From Ectocarpus siliculosus (lineage: Eukaryota > Sar > Phaeophyceae > Ectocarpales > Ectocarpaceae), in contig FN649751.1 of assembly GCA_000310025.1 (NCBI GenBank), positions 378,245-442,244 on the forward strand: 64,000 nt of DNA, written 5' to 3'. The notes under the pieces are model-generated. The model was not told the origin of the DNA, made no database searches, and saw nothing but the letters and a program-made list of their open reading frames with translations. Of this stretch, positions 1 to 11,070 are shown one piece after another (positions within the stretch are counted from its first letter, which is position 1; the number at the start of each line of letters is the position of its first letter). The position numbers were made by a program, and so were the translations under genes.

Positions 1-299
1 CGCCACTCCGTCCCTCTCGTTTTCTTTCTTCGCTTGCCGCCTCGTCCGTCTGCTGTCCCCCTCCCGCCCCATTGGTTGTAGTCATGTCGATGTTTGTTGT
101 TTCGTTTCAGCGCTCGTTGTCGGCTATTCTCCTCTTCATTCTAGTGCCAGGAGGCCATGAACTTCTTAGCTCCCCGCAGTACCCCCCGTATGCCACGGTG
201 CACCCCGCTCCACCGTCACTGCTTCCGTCCAAGTTGCTTGCGGGACTCCGAAAACACATGGCTCGGCGTCCGTAGATCCGTGCTTTGCCTCGAACATCT

Positions 300-1300
300 T
301 GAGGTCGCCCTTCAGGCACATCTGCCTGTTTTACTCCGGTTTCCCCCTGCCTGGGTCCTCCCCGTCACCAGTAAGCCAAGCATTAACCGTTTCGGGAGTC
401 GCCCGTCTGGCTGCCTTGCCAATGCTCCCGTGAACAGTGGGCGCCGTTGCCGAACAGTGGCTTCCACACTCTGACACCCTACCCTTTTCAGGGTCTGGTA
501 GGAAAGCTGCTGGTAGGTGCCATTCTTGCGGTGGTAACCGATAGCTTGCAGGAGCCGCCGGTGATGAATCGATCGCAACAGCCGGTATTGGTCTTGACGT
601 CGGCCCCATGTCATTCAACGTACAGCAGTGCCTCCATCGCCCCCGTCTGGAGCAGGCGAGCCTCGAGTCGGAACCGTGCTTTCGGCCTGTCGAAGAGCTC
701 CCGGCCGTAGCTCCTGATGTACGCCCACGCTGTTCTGTTTTCCGCTTTTTTCTTCGGTAATTGATCTCCCGGGTGAGGTCGCAAAGTTGGTTGACGAAGC
801 CACTTAGGTACTGGAACTCAGTCGTCTGGGCGTACCTCTGCCCTGCCGCCTCTATAATCAGCGGTGGTGGCGGGGGAGCGGTGGTATTGACTGCTTCTCT
901 GTAGTGCGCATCAAGAGCGTCTCCGTCTTCTTCTCCGATACCGTCAGCCCGAACTCCCGAACACCTCCACGATGACGGCCATCTTTCTCGCCAGTCCGTC
1001 GGCCGACCTCGATACAACGCCGGCGTCATCGGCGTACATCATCTCCCATACCGCCGTCCGCACTCGGTCAAGCGGTGTCCCCTCCCCCCCTCCCGTGTCC
1101 TCCGCCAGGTACAACAGATCCTGAATCGAATGACTACGACCTCGAGAACCGCGGCGAAGGAGATGTTGAAAAGCAGTGGGGACAGCACATACACACCCAG
1201 AACCATGTCTGAAAACTTTCCGTCGTCCATGCGCACCCGGGATTGCACTCCGTCGTGGAAGACAATACGAATATCGCTTTTTCCCAGTCGTAAACATGGA
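300..1300 (-). pseudogene. Decayed LINE (non-LTR) reverse transcriptase
   Basis: Read on the minus strand, three overlapping frames together give the middle of a non-LTR retrotransposon reverse transcriptase. The block before the active site reads VLSPLLFNI (about 1150-1190), in the place where the family has its QG-x-LSP motif. The catalytic YADD box is at 1025-1036. A downstream block with LIIEAAGQRY and DLTREINYR fits the region following the palm domain in LINE polymerases. The blocks lie in different frames, so at least two or three frameshifts have killed it. Neither endonuclease nor 3' tail is recognised, and the element may extend left of the window. The identification rests on motifs and their order, not on a database match. 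Confidence 0.75.
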
Positions 1301-4300
1301 CGTCGAGATATCTCAAGTATCCAGTATCACCCTTTTGCTCCCGTGGTCTCCCAGTGTGAACCTACTTGCACAGTGAAGATATACCAACCATCACTCTATT
1401 GTCTGCTGCTCTGCCAATCAAGTTCCTCCTAGGATAGTTTATCCGCCTCGCTTCCAGAGGGGAAACATCTACAACAAGTCCCCATGGTAGGCGCGTGCAG
1501 TCACTTTGTGACGGTAATCGGTCAATCAGTATTGCCGAACTACCTCTTGGAAAACTTCGAGCACAGCCCTCTCCGAAGCAAGTATCTCTACACGTGCTTC
1601 ATGTGTCATACTAAATAAACAAATAGTTTTGTCGTCGGTGTGTCACGCTCCTTCGGATGATCGAGCTGCCACAACATTGTCCGTGGCGGCGATCATCGCG
1701 GTGTCCACAGACCCCCCGGCAACCTGCAAGCACAAAGGGAACAGCAGGAGCGGTAGCTCATCGACGTTACCATACTGTGAGCACATGCGGTGTAGGGAAA
1801 CTGGCTGGTTCCCAAACCTAAGCGCTCGCCTTCTGCCTTTCTTTATGGCACAGAGGTTTGATGCTGATGCCGTATGGGCTGGTACGCTTAGCTGTTACGG
1901 CGATCGTGGGGTAGACGACAAAATTTGCACTGTTGTGTGACTTCAAGAGTAGATTATATATCTGTGGGGTCATCTAATCTCATAGCTAGAGTGCGAGGGA
2001 CGCTCCCGAAACGCCTTCCAATTGGCGTGGTTTCTCGGAAAACGTAGACGACAGTTTCATCCCGAGGTCCGTTCGAGAAACAAAATCCATCTGTGAACTG
2101 CGCGTGCAACACACGGACCGTGTGGACACTGATGTGTCCTAGATTTTGATCAAATTGTCTTCGTTGTTTTCAAATGTTGTTTCAACCATTCGTAGGTATT
2201 GGGACATGAGAGCGATGGTAATACAGTACCACAACAATTGCCCCGATGCCAGTGATACCTGGTCTGGTGAACGTCCTGCCGACATCTATTGTTTGAGAGA
2301 CAACGGCACATCCCACAGATGGCCGGCCAGCTTCGGTACGAGGTTCGAACTCGAGTGGTTGACATGGATCTCCCTCCAAAACTGTTCCCCTTTCGCACCA
2401 AGGGTCCCTCAAGGTCGAGGGTTATCACAATGCCAAGGCCAAATCAAAAAGCATACACCTGATGTACACAGAAATAGTGTAATGGGCGGCACGACTCTTG
2501 TGTTGTACGTCTTATTCTGGGTTCATAGACGATACAACCTGGCCAACAACCAGCGGAAGACAAATATCAGTCTTCTTGCACGACTCCTGTACGTCGACGG
2601 CTCTGTCATCGCATCGCCAACGGCAAACCGTCTCCCACGGCCACTGACCTGTAGCGTGACAAGCTTCCCCTCCAGTACTCCCGGGGCTACTTGGTGCCGC
2701 CCCATGGCCGTTTCAATGGCAGCGGATTCCAAGCCCACCTTCAAGGGACAAAACAGAAAATTCCGGGTCCAACAGTAGGATCCCACAAGCACGATACCAA
2801 ACTTGAGAGACGCAGTGGTTCAGGATAGGGCCTAGCACGTGATCTACGGGGAGGGAGATTGGTCTGCCAACGACGAACGTACCGTTCTTTTCGTGGGGTG
2901 GGATTTGCTTGTCGTCCGTGAGGCCAATACACATCTACTCCATTTTGTTGGCACCCCGTCCTCGGAAACGGCATACTCTGTTCGAACGTTGGGCGGCTAA
3001 ACGGTTGGCGGGTAGGGTTAGGGTGGGCAGGTGTTTCTCCACGACTTTGCAGCTCCTGGTTGTTCCAACTCGAAAACACTCGTCGACATCGCTAGGTCTA
3101 TGGCAGTCCTACGTCCTTCGGTCCAAACAAAACGCCCCAAAGATCGTGTTCCTCCACCGGTTCTCGGCCAGAACGTATGCCCTTCCGTGGAATACTATGC
3201 GTGTACCTCGGCAAGCAACTACTGTATATTGTTCAGGCATATAGAGAAGACGATTCACCTCCGTCGTTGCAGCGGAAGGGCGTCTCGTTTGCCGATCGTT
3301 CTCTGGAACGTCCTGCGGGCGATGAAGGTCTTTGATCGCCTGCGCTTGGCTCTCGGTACCGTCCTGTGGTGCCGAACCATCTGCGCGTCTTCCTTCTATA
3401 AGAGATTGTGATCTTCTCCGCGGTAGAGCATCACTACCCTGACTTAGTTGTTTATTCTGCAGGATACGGGGGCGGAAAGGAGGGGAGGAGGTTCCGTGAA
3501 TGGATAGCGGTAAATCCACCACACTTCGCACATGTCAGAGCATGGAAGATGAGTGTAACCGAACATTTGAGGGTACAAGGGAACCAAACGCGCAACTCGC
3601 GATGTGTATATCGTAAGACTTTGGGAGCAGTGAAGCACATGCCTGAACGAAACACGAACGAACTCGTCGCGAATGACCTAGACGTCCATGAACCCCGTTC
3701 GTCCGACAAGAGAGACACGACACGGTCGCCTGCACCGATCGTGCTCATCGACGTGTTCATCCTTCATGTTTGGATTTTAACCCCTTTCAGGGAGACGTTA
3801 ACATTATTCATGCATACAGTATTGTCTGCACGTCAGGAGGCAGACACTTCATGCAACGAATTCCGGGTGCCTACCATTAAGTAAGATATTTACGCTACAG
3901 GTCACCCTGTTTTGCTCGCCAACCGACAGGCACGAAGGAACAGTTAGCGAAGGAAGCTTCCCCCCCGACTATCAATAGACCCGACCCTTACGAAACGCAA
4001 CACCTCTACGCAGACCCGTGTGGTACCCATTCAAGACAGGACTGCGGAGGTTATGACCATGGTGTGTGTTGTGTGTGTTTTCGTCCAAGTTATTACGGTG
4101 CAAGAAGTAGAAACGCTAGCGGGTATTTTCGTGACAAGATATTGCAGCGGTGTCGAACAAAGAACGGCCACCTCTACCGACACCTTCACGTAGCCCAGGG
4201 TTCCCGCTAGTCTGCACGTAACATCCAACCATGACCACGGCGATTGCGGGAAGAGACGGGTAGGCATAGAGCATAAGCCCTTGGTTAGCCCGTGCGTGAG

Positions 4301-4365
4301 GCTTACCCCAGGCCCACCGACTGCACATTGAAGGGCCGAATACGTCAACCTTTTTCGTACACCAC
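1301..4365. other. Intergenic stretch, no gene recognised
   Basis: No frame here shows a family I recognise or a chain of exons with splice sites. Several open frames of 90-210 codons exist on both strands (for example 2146-2778 plus and 3109-3531 minus), but they overlap each other and start without support. A short TAGGGTTAGGG tract lies near 3014-3024. The minus-strand frames between about 2.15 and 3.5 kb could be another decayed element, but nothing identifies it. Confidence 0.5.
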
Positions 4366-7300
4366 TCATATCGCCGAGGTTGCATTTTCTTCGGCGTGTC
4401 TCACCTCCCGCGTACCCACAGTCGCATCCTCCCGCTCATCCGCCGCCGGACACACGTCCAAAAATTCCTCTTCTTCCAGTTGAGAGTCGTAGTCTCCCAC
4501 CAGAAGGACATCATCCTCGTCGTCGTTTTCGTCGGCATTGACTGCAGCGGGTTCTGGGAGGTTTTCTACGTTTTCGCTCTGCCGTGATTGGCCGCATCTC
4601 TCAGCAACGTTGCAGTTGTCGTCGAATATGTCCTCCCCATCGGGATCCCAGTCGGACACAAGGAACACATCTTCTTCGTCTTCGTTTCCGTCCTGTGACA
4701 ACAGTTTCGCCCACGGCGATCAGGGAACATTAGTGAACCAACGTCTAATAGATGGTCGCGGTTCGACCTTTCTACCCCCCGGTGGTGCATGCTTTCCAAT
4801 CCTTGAGGAAGGCTTCACCGCCCCAAACAAGTGACCGTAACGATCAGCTCGACGGACGGGTTGTGTGCCGTTTCAAGATCGACTACCGCACGTTCGATCC
4901 ATCGACGTATGCTCGTCAGCTGGACCCTGTCACCCCATTTCGATCGAGGGGTCTCGCCGCGGCCCTGGCACCAAGGCTTGAACGCGTTCCACTGGCAAGT
5001 ATATTATCAGAACGAGAATCCACAGCCTCACCTCCCTCCAACGTATGGCTCATCATCGAGGTGGCAAGGGGGTGAACGTAAGAGTAGCAGCTCAAAACAA
5101 AAATCGCCTTTCGTACCACCACTCACCTCCTTCTCTCGTTGGCTTCCATCAGTGAGGACATCGCATCCTTCGTCCTCCCCGTTGTTAACGTCATTGATCT
5201 TCGCTCCTAGTGCACGGCGAGACCCGTCCGAGCCTAGTCGACCATCTCGATGTTCATCATCGGCTACCGCTGCCTCAAGTAGGCTTAGGATCTCTTCCCC
5301 CCCCGGTTGATCTCTCTACCGGCACGAAAAACGAGTAGATGCAGACGAGTGTGCACCGGGTTTTGTTCCTGTTTCCGCTAGGCCACACAGATGATGACCA
5401 TACAAATGATGAAAACGCAGATGACCCCGCTAGGGAGGAAGGGCAAACACTATAATGAATAGTGCGGGAGGCGGTTCGCGGCGTCGGCGGTTTCACCGTG
5501 ATTCGTTCCGTGCAGTGCCAGATCCAACCCATGCTTTGAGGTGTCACCAGCCGATGTTTCCCGTTACCACTACCCGGCCCCATTCGTCGGCGTGGATCGT
5601 TCTGTGTCTAGCAACGGCCTGGGAGCTCACAACGAAGAAGCAATGCGGGTGACATCGCAAGCACGCGCTCATGCGGAGTGAGAAAACCTAGGGATCGACA
5701 CAACAACGATACCACGCACCTTAAGACCGGGTTGCACGAGAAATGTTCTGATTTCTCCCCGTAAGTTCGTAGAAAAGCGTAGAAAAACTCAACATCACTC
5801 ACTCTGCTGCGGGCGACTGAAACAGGGGTGTCTCCCTCACTGTCCGCGGCCATAGGGTCCGCCCCCTTCGACAACAGCTCTCGGGTACACTCCAGTCGCC
5901 CCTTGATTTCGACCACACGGTGTAGGACATTCTTAAGGCGGATCGTCCCAGCAGATCAGGCTGTTGACAACGTGTGCTCTACTTGATGTATCTGATATAA
6001 ACATGAGTATATTTCTCTAGAATCATGTCTACCGAGCCTCTTTGCAAGGCATTGGACACGCTGTAGAGCTAAGTCCTTTCACGATCACACGGTGTTGTCT
6101 GAACCCCCTGCAAGAATAGTATCCGTAGTGTTCAGCAACAGCGTGATGAATCGTTCTTGGGAAAACCCATCGCTCTTTTGCCTTCTCTCTTTGCGCCGTG
6201 CATGCGCGTGCCGAAGAGAAAAGGATGCCGTTGTATCAGCCCATTCCCACCTTTCTACACGCATGAAGAAGAGCGCTTGCCCCAGCCACATCCTTCTCTT
6301 CGACCTTAGCCCCGGCGGCGACCAAAGCCCTGACAACATCTTGCAATCCCTTGTCGCAAGCGGCATGGAGGGGGGCCAGCCCCGAAGACGTCGCACCCCC
6401 AGTTTCTGGTGAGCATGCCCCCACCAGCTGACTGACACACCCAACTGATCTCGCTCCATCTAGCAACGCCATCGCCGTTTGCTCATGTCCACCGAGAATT
6501 GCGTGAAGAAGCGGCGTTCGCGAATTCCAATCCTGCGTTCAGGTACCACACAATATGCAGGGGGAGATTTTTTGAAGCAAACATGAGGTTTGACGACAGT
6601 AGTCGCCCATCGCCATGGAAATATGTACTGCTGTAGAATAGACTAATAGACAGAAACAGCGAACCTAAATCCGCCGATGATGTGCATGATTCCGTGATGT
6701 GAGAATGGCTACAGTAACTTCATGATCTTGTTGCCAAACGAAAACATATCCCGGTACAGGTACAACCAGTTGTTGTACTTCACCCCTACAAAAGCAGATA
6801 CCGCATTCGCGTAAAACCAAGGACAGCGCAAACTGTGCGTACAAGCCACTTACCTCCAACAACAGGTTTGCTCCACTGTCGACCAAAAGGAAACAAGTTT
6901 CCGTGTGCCCATATCGCGCCGCTGCGGTCAATGCTGACCCACCTATCCCATCGGTGCCCAAAAAACTAGATCTTCTTTCCTTCCCGTCTGACCCCACAGG
7001 CGCCACCCTTCGGTTGATGTCCACCCCGTGTTGAACTAGCAGTCTCACAAGTTCCGTATATCCACCAGTCGCGGCGGCCGAAAGCGGAGTCAGAGGGATG
7101 GTTTGTCCCCCATTCACCCCTGGGTGGTGCACGGTCGCTACGGAAGGGTCGACGTTGGCCCCGTTGTTCAACAGCGCTGAAACAACACCAACAGACCCTT
7201 CGGCGCAGCTGAAGTGGAGAGCGGTCGCTTGTCGCTCATTCTCGAGGGTTACGTTTGCTCCTCCAGCAATAAGAGCGAGAGCAATGTCTGGATGAGCGTA

Positions 7301-7831
7301 CTGAGTCGCTACGATAAGAGGGGTATTCCCCCACATCCCCCGTTCGTCGAGATCAGCGACCTTCGAGCTTGGGACGGCACCGTCTGGCTCAGGCCTATCT
7401 TGGTACATCGTTCCATCGTCTCCAGCATCCACCGCAGCAGCACCTCTACCGGTGTTGCTACTGAGAATCATCTGTACAAGGGGCAGATCTCCGTTTTTGG
7501 CAGCGGCGTACAGGCCAGGATCGGCGCAAGTTCGTGGTGTGCGCATCTGCAGGCCACTGACGTCTGTGATAGTTTCGCCTTCCTCCTCCCATTCGCCCCC
7601 TTTAGCCCGAGGATTTTCCCCGCTGCGATGGTGTTCTGCTTTGCCCTGGACGTTACGATTTTCCGTATTCTTGCTCTGTGCGGGTCTTGCTGGTTGGATT
7701 TGTCCGACCACAGGCAATGCTGGCCGCGACTCCTCTCGTGCCTCTTCTTGACCTCCTGCACTCTTGTTCGCCTCATGCCCAGCTACTTGATCCGGCGGCC
7801 TTTGCCCCACCTTCGATGAGACGCACCCCAT
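4366..7831 (-). CDS. Ankyrin-repeat protein, lipid-anchor N-terminus, acidic tail
   Basis: Five exons on the minus strand: 7831-6854, 6532-6251, 5931-5720, 5313-5127 and 4692-4366. All have GT-AG borders and their phases agree, giving 661 residues and a stop at 4366-4368. The start is the only ATG giving the MGCVSSK N-terminus, the classic signal for N-myristoylation at Gly2 with palmitoylation at Cys3, which suggests a membrane-tethered protein. Ankyrin repeats run from about residue 105 to 480 across exons 1-3, with recognisable cores such as GNTPLIVATQ, TALHFSCAEG, TPLSAAATGG, APLHAACDKG and LLSKGADP. Exons 4-5 encode a very acidic tail with two similar blocks, DVFLVSDWD and DVLLVGDYD. Ankyrin repeats bind proteins, so the likely role is a scaffold or adaptor; no catalytic domain is seen. 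The acceptors of exons 3 and 4 are poor in pyrimidines and are the least certain borders. Confidence 0.82.
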
Positions 7832-8949
7832 CTGCCCGTCAATGTGATACAGGCATCAGACACACATCTTCAAGAGCAGCGAACTCATCGCGGGTCGTCG
7901 GGGAAAACCCACCTGTGTATCATGAAAAACAAATACAAAACACACAGAGAGACAAAGACTACCCATTCGAGACAGATTCGACATATCTGTTCGTTCCGTT
8001 TCGTCGGTCTATTCCGCCGCATCCTATTCCCCCGCGTTTTTTTTCCCACCGCGTTTGTTTCCGGGAACCGGGAACTGGGAACTGGGAACTCTGTTCATCC
8101 TCTACATCTTGTCATCTGGTTTATCTCCAACGCTCACCTGCAAAGTCGTAAAGATTTAACATACCCCTATCGACTGGGGTAATATCTCGAACGGGCAGTC
8201 TTTCTGTGAATCTGTATGGACTTGTACCTAGGAGGCATATTCCACGGGTAGAAACGCGCGGCTGGGTAAATGTGGTGTAATCAAGGGAAGGAGAACTGAC
8301 TACTTCTGTAGACTACTGCTGTACTGCAGCATACAGTAGTCCACTGTCAACACAAGCAGCACAGGCGAGTCTAAACTACAGCCTCCCTGATTATTTTGGA
8401 CGTGGGCACATTCCCCAAGGTATGGTAACGCCACGGACTAGCTAGCCAACATGCTAAAACGCAGGGCGGGAGCAGAACTTTGGTCGTTTTAGGCATCCAC
8501 CCGTGGTTCACAAACAACTGAGGTTGTTGGTCGCAATTTTTCTCGGTCAAACTCACCCTGCCTCTTCTCACTGACGAGCTCCGATCCAGGATCACACAGA
8601 AGTGTAATACCTCATCGCAGCATGATATTACGCAGACATGCGACGCAATGAAACGGCGGTTGCCAGGCGACGAGACCCTTGAGCACCTGGACTTCAAGAG
8701 ACCAGACCACGACCCGATGCGCGCCGCCAGTACAGCTTGGGCTACATTGCCGGGATGGCGATGAAGGACATGGACACTGACGTTATTGTTGTTTAGGTGT
8801 GACAGCTGGTGCAGGTAGTGCTCTTGTTGCTCACGTTGATGTTGATGGTTGTGGAGTTGGTGGCGGTGGTGCCATTTATTTTTGTTCAGAATGAGAAAAC
8901 GTTTTCGTGCCGCCACACGTAACTACAAGCACCGCGCAAGAATTAGATT
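7832..8949. other. Upstream region of the ankyrin gene, no gene seen
   Basis: This is the 5' flank of the minus-strand ankyrin gene and should hold its promoter, but no TATA box or other site stands out. A short GGGAACTGGGAACT-type tandem repeat lies near 8066-8090. The 181-codon minus frame at 8371-8916 starts in a low-complexity His/Gln/Asn stretch and has no recognisable domain, so it is not called as a gene. Confidence 0.45.
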
Positions 8950-9225
8950 GCGATCCAGGCCCCCGTGGGTAGTGTTTCGGCAGCAGCCACGGTGGTCGAG
9001 CGCCACCGGACTCACACCAACATCGACGGTATGTTGGTGTGGAAGGACTGATGCCCGCACTACAACGTGCGGGTGTCCGGCGCCAACGCCCTCGCCACAA
9101 AATTTGGCCTGGACCTTGGCCACGGCGACGCTGTGACCCTTGCCGCGCTTAGGCAGGGCTGTCGGTGGCAACGAGAGAAGGCCATGAGCGTTGCGGATGT
9201 TATCGGCCTCCGAGGAGCTAAATAA
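8950..9225 (+). pseudogene. Coding-like remnant, family unknown
   Basis: In one plus-strand frame nearly every codon from about 8956 to 9222 ends in G or C, as in the real exons of this window and unlike the flanks. The frame is broken once by a TGA at 9049-9051 and ends at TAA 9223-9225. The translation includes ATVVERHRTHTNIDGM before the stop and ANALATKFGLDLGHGDAV after it. I do not recognise the family. The codon bias with an internal stop suggests a decayed gene or transposon fragment. The antisense 129-codon frame is a shadow of it. Confidence 0.4.
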
Positions 9226-9732
9226 GTCAAAGGCTGAAGCGTTGGAGGGGGTTGTATAAGCTACTGAGGACATCGGCGCCAGGACATTTTCTTCTGTTTC
9301 CCGCCGAAACATGCAGCTGCCCTCTCTATCCCCCCCCCCACCCTACTGTACTTGAGGTTGCCAAGGCTTGCCAACACAATCTTGGTTTGGAGAACGCACA
9401 ACTTCCACGGCCTCCCCGGCATGTCGGCGAACCCCTAGATGTACGGTTTGCCAAGAAAAAATGCGACTGTTGTGAGTTGTAGCACGTGCGTGGAGCACAA
9501 AGAGATCGGTCTCCTAGTACAATTCAATACCGTCTGGTGGACGCCTTGGGCCAGGAATCAATCGTTTAGAAGATCCCTTGAGTTAAATCTTCCTTCGACT
9601 GTGGAAGGCGAGAAACAACAGCTTTGCGGCAGGACATAGAGCGCAATATCTGCAGTACACATCACCCAACACCTGAAATGATCCACCCACCGAACCCACA
9701 TACCTCTAAATGCGCGCGAGTACGGTGCTGCA
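9226..9732. other. Noncoding stretch, nothing recognised
   Basis: No supported gene, RNA or repeat was seen. A C-rich run lies at about 9331-9341. Confidence 0.4.
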
Positions 9733-10035
9733 ATGGTTTGGAGGAGAGCACCCAACATCGAAATTGACGAAGAGGCCGATTCCGTATCATTTTTTCACTG
9801 TCTGAAATTTCACATGCGTGTGCAACATAACGATTACAGATGTACATATATAATATATATATATATATGCATGCTGCAGTTCAGCATGGTTCGGAGGAGA
9901 GCACCCAACATCGAAATTGACGGAGAGGCCGATTCCGTATCATTTTTTCACTGTATGAAATTTCACATACATGGGTGTGGAACATAACGATCACATATGT
10001 ACATATATATATATATATGCATTCTGCAGTACAGC
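9733..10035. repeat. Tandem duplication, 153-bp unit
   Basis: A unit of 153 bp starting at 9733 is repeated from 9886 with high identity. Both copies begin ATGGTTyGGAGGAGAGCACC and both end in an alternating TA tract (about 9845-9868 and 10001-10018) followed by ATGCATnCTGCAGT. The 84-codon open frame across it is an accident of the duplication, since the unit length is a multiple of three. The TA tracts may have helped slippage or unequal exchange. Confidence 0.9.
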
Positions 10036-10767
10036 ATGACTTGACCGAACGAAGCGTTTTCGTTTCTCTGGGAACCACACATCAAATAGGACAAGCACAA
10101 GCAGTCACGATTGAAGGTAGTTGCAGCACCACGAAAAAGCAAACGTAGGGCGGTATCATCGACGAAGTCGGTGCAAAGTATCGTGAACAAAACGCGAACG
10201 CGTGGAGGTGGAGAGGTGGGACTCTCCCACCGCTTCTCTTCAGCTGTTCAGGGCGATCTGGAGTCCAACATCGAACTCCATTGACCTGTTGGGGGGGGTG
10301 GCCACGACGTTCTGCGATGAGTTCGGCTGAAAAGACAACGGCAGGGCAAGAGACTACGTTGGGTGAAGTAGTTTCTTCTGGGACTTTCCACAGCAAACGA
10401 GGCTTCCTGCTTCATCAGGATCCCATAGTGCCAAAATCAATCATCGGAGGCAAACGTGGTAATGTTGGGCGCCCAAGCAGCCAAACCCATGGACCAGCCG
10501 CAGAGTCTCTAACGAAAACAAAAGTTTCAACTAGCACCTCCGAAGTCCTCCTCTACCAATTTATCCAAACAGTTCAGGGAGCTTCCAAAACAATTTGTAT
10601 CATTGGGGCAGGAAACGGCGGGTCAAGGTTCCGTGGTGATGAAGCAAGCGAGTGGTCACCGAGACCCAGCCCGCCCTCATCGATACTTGGCGTCTACAGC
10701 AGCAGCAGTAGTTCGATGAAAAGGCGTCGAGACGAGGGGGAGAAGAACGACTGAAAGGCACATACAT
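10036..10767. other. Noncoding stretch, nothing recognised
   Basis: A 157-codon plus frame (10281-10754) covers most of this stretch, but it has no recognisable domain and ends in a serine-rich low-complexity run. It may be the decayed front of the remnant that follows. Confidence 0.35.
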
Positions 10768-11070
10768 TGTGTCCAGCTCGGCTCGGAGGTGGTCCTCGCG
10801 AAGCCCTGGCGCCTCGAAAACCTTGCCCATGCCCTAGGTCGTGGTCTTGGCAACGGCCGCCCTCTCTTCCTCGGCTCGATCACCACAAAACAAAGGATGG
10901 GGGCCATGTGGCGCGAGTTCTTCACCTCGCGGCAAAGGGAAAGCAGGCCGTCATTGCGCTATGTCTAGAAAAGTGGCCGACATGTGCGTTGAACGCGCGT
11001 CCAGGGGTAGGTGGCGCAAGTCAAGCCCAGGGACTACAATAAAGGCGGAGGAACGATTCAATTTGTTTGA
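10768..11070 (+). pseudogene. Coding-like remnant, possibly piggyBac-type transposase
   Basis: From 10768 to 10965 one plus frame has a strong G/C third-position bias and reads through LGSEVVLAKPWRLENL and a later EFFTSRQ, ending at a TAG at 10966-10968. About 60 bp further on, another short open piece contains RDYNKGG near 11029-11050. The order of a GS-VVL block, an FFTS block and a DYNK-GG block recalls piggyBac-like DDE transposases, but the match is weak and the frame is broken. This is a low-confidence inference. Confidence 0.28.

Noticed and set aside
4538-5310. Plus-strand frames of 98-159 codons
   Set aside because: They are antisense to exons 4 and 5 of the ankyrin gene, whose splice sites and frame are consistent.
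8371-8916. 181-codon minus-strand gene
   Set aside because: It begins in His/Gln/Asn low complexity from a simple repeat, has no recognisable domain, and no neighbouring exons.
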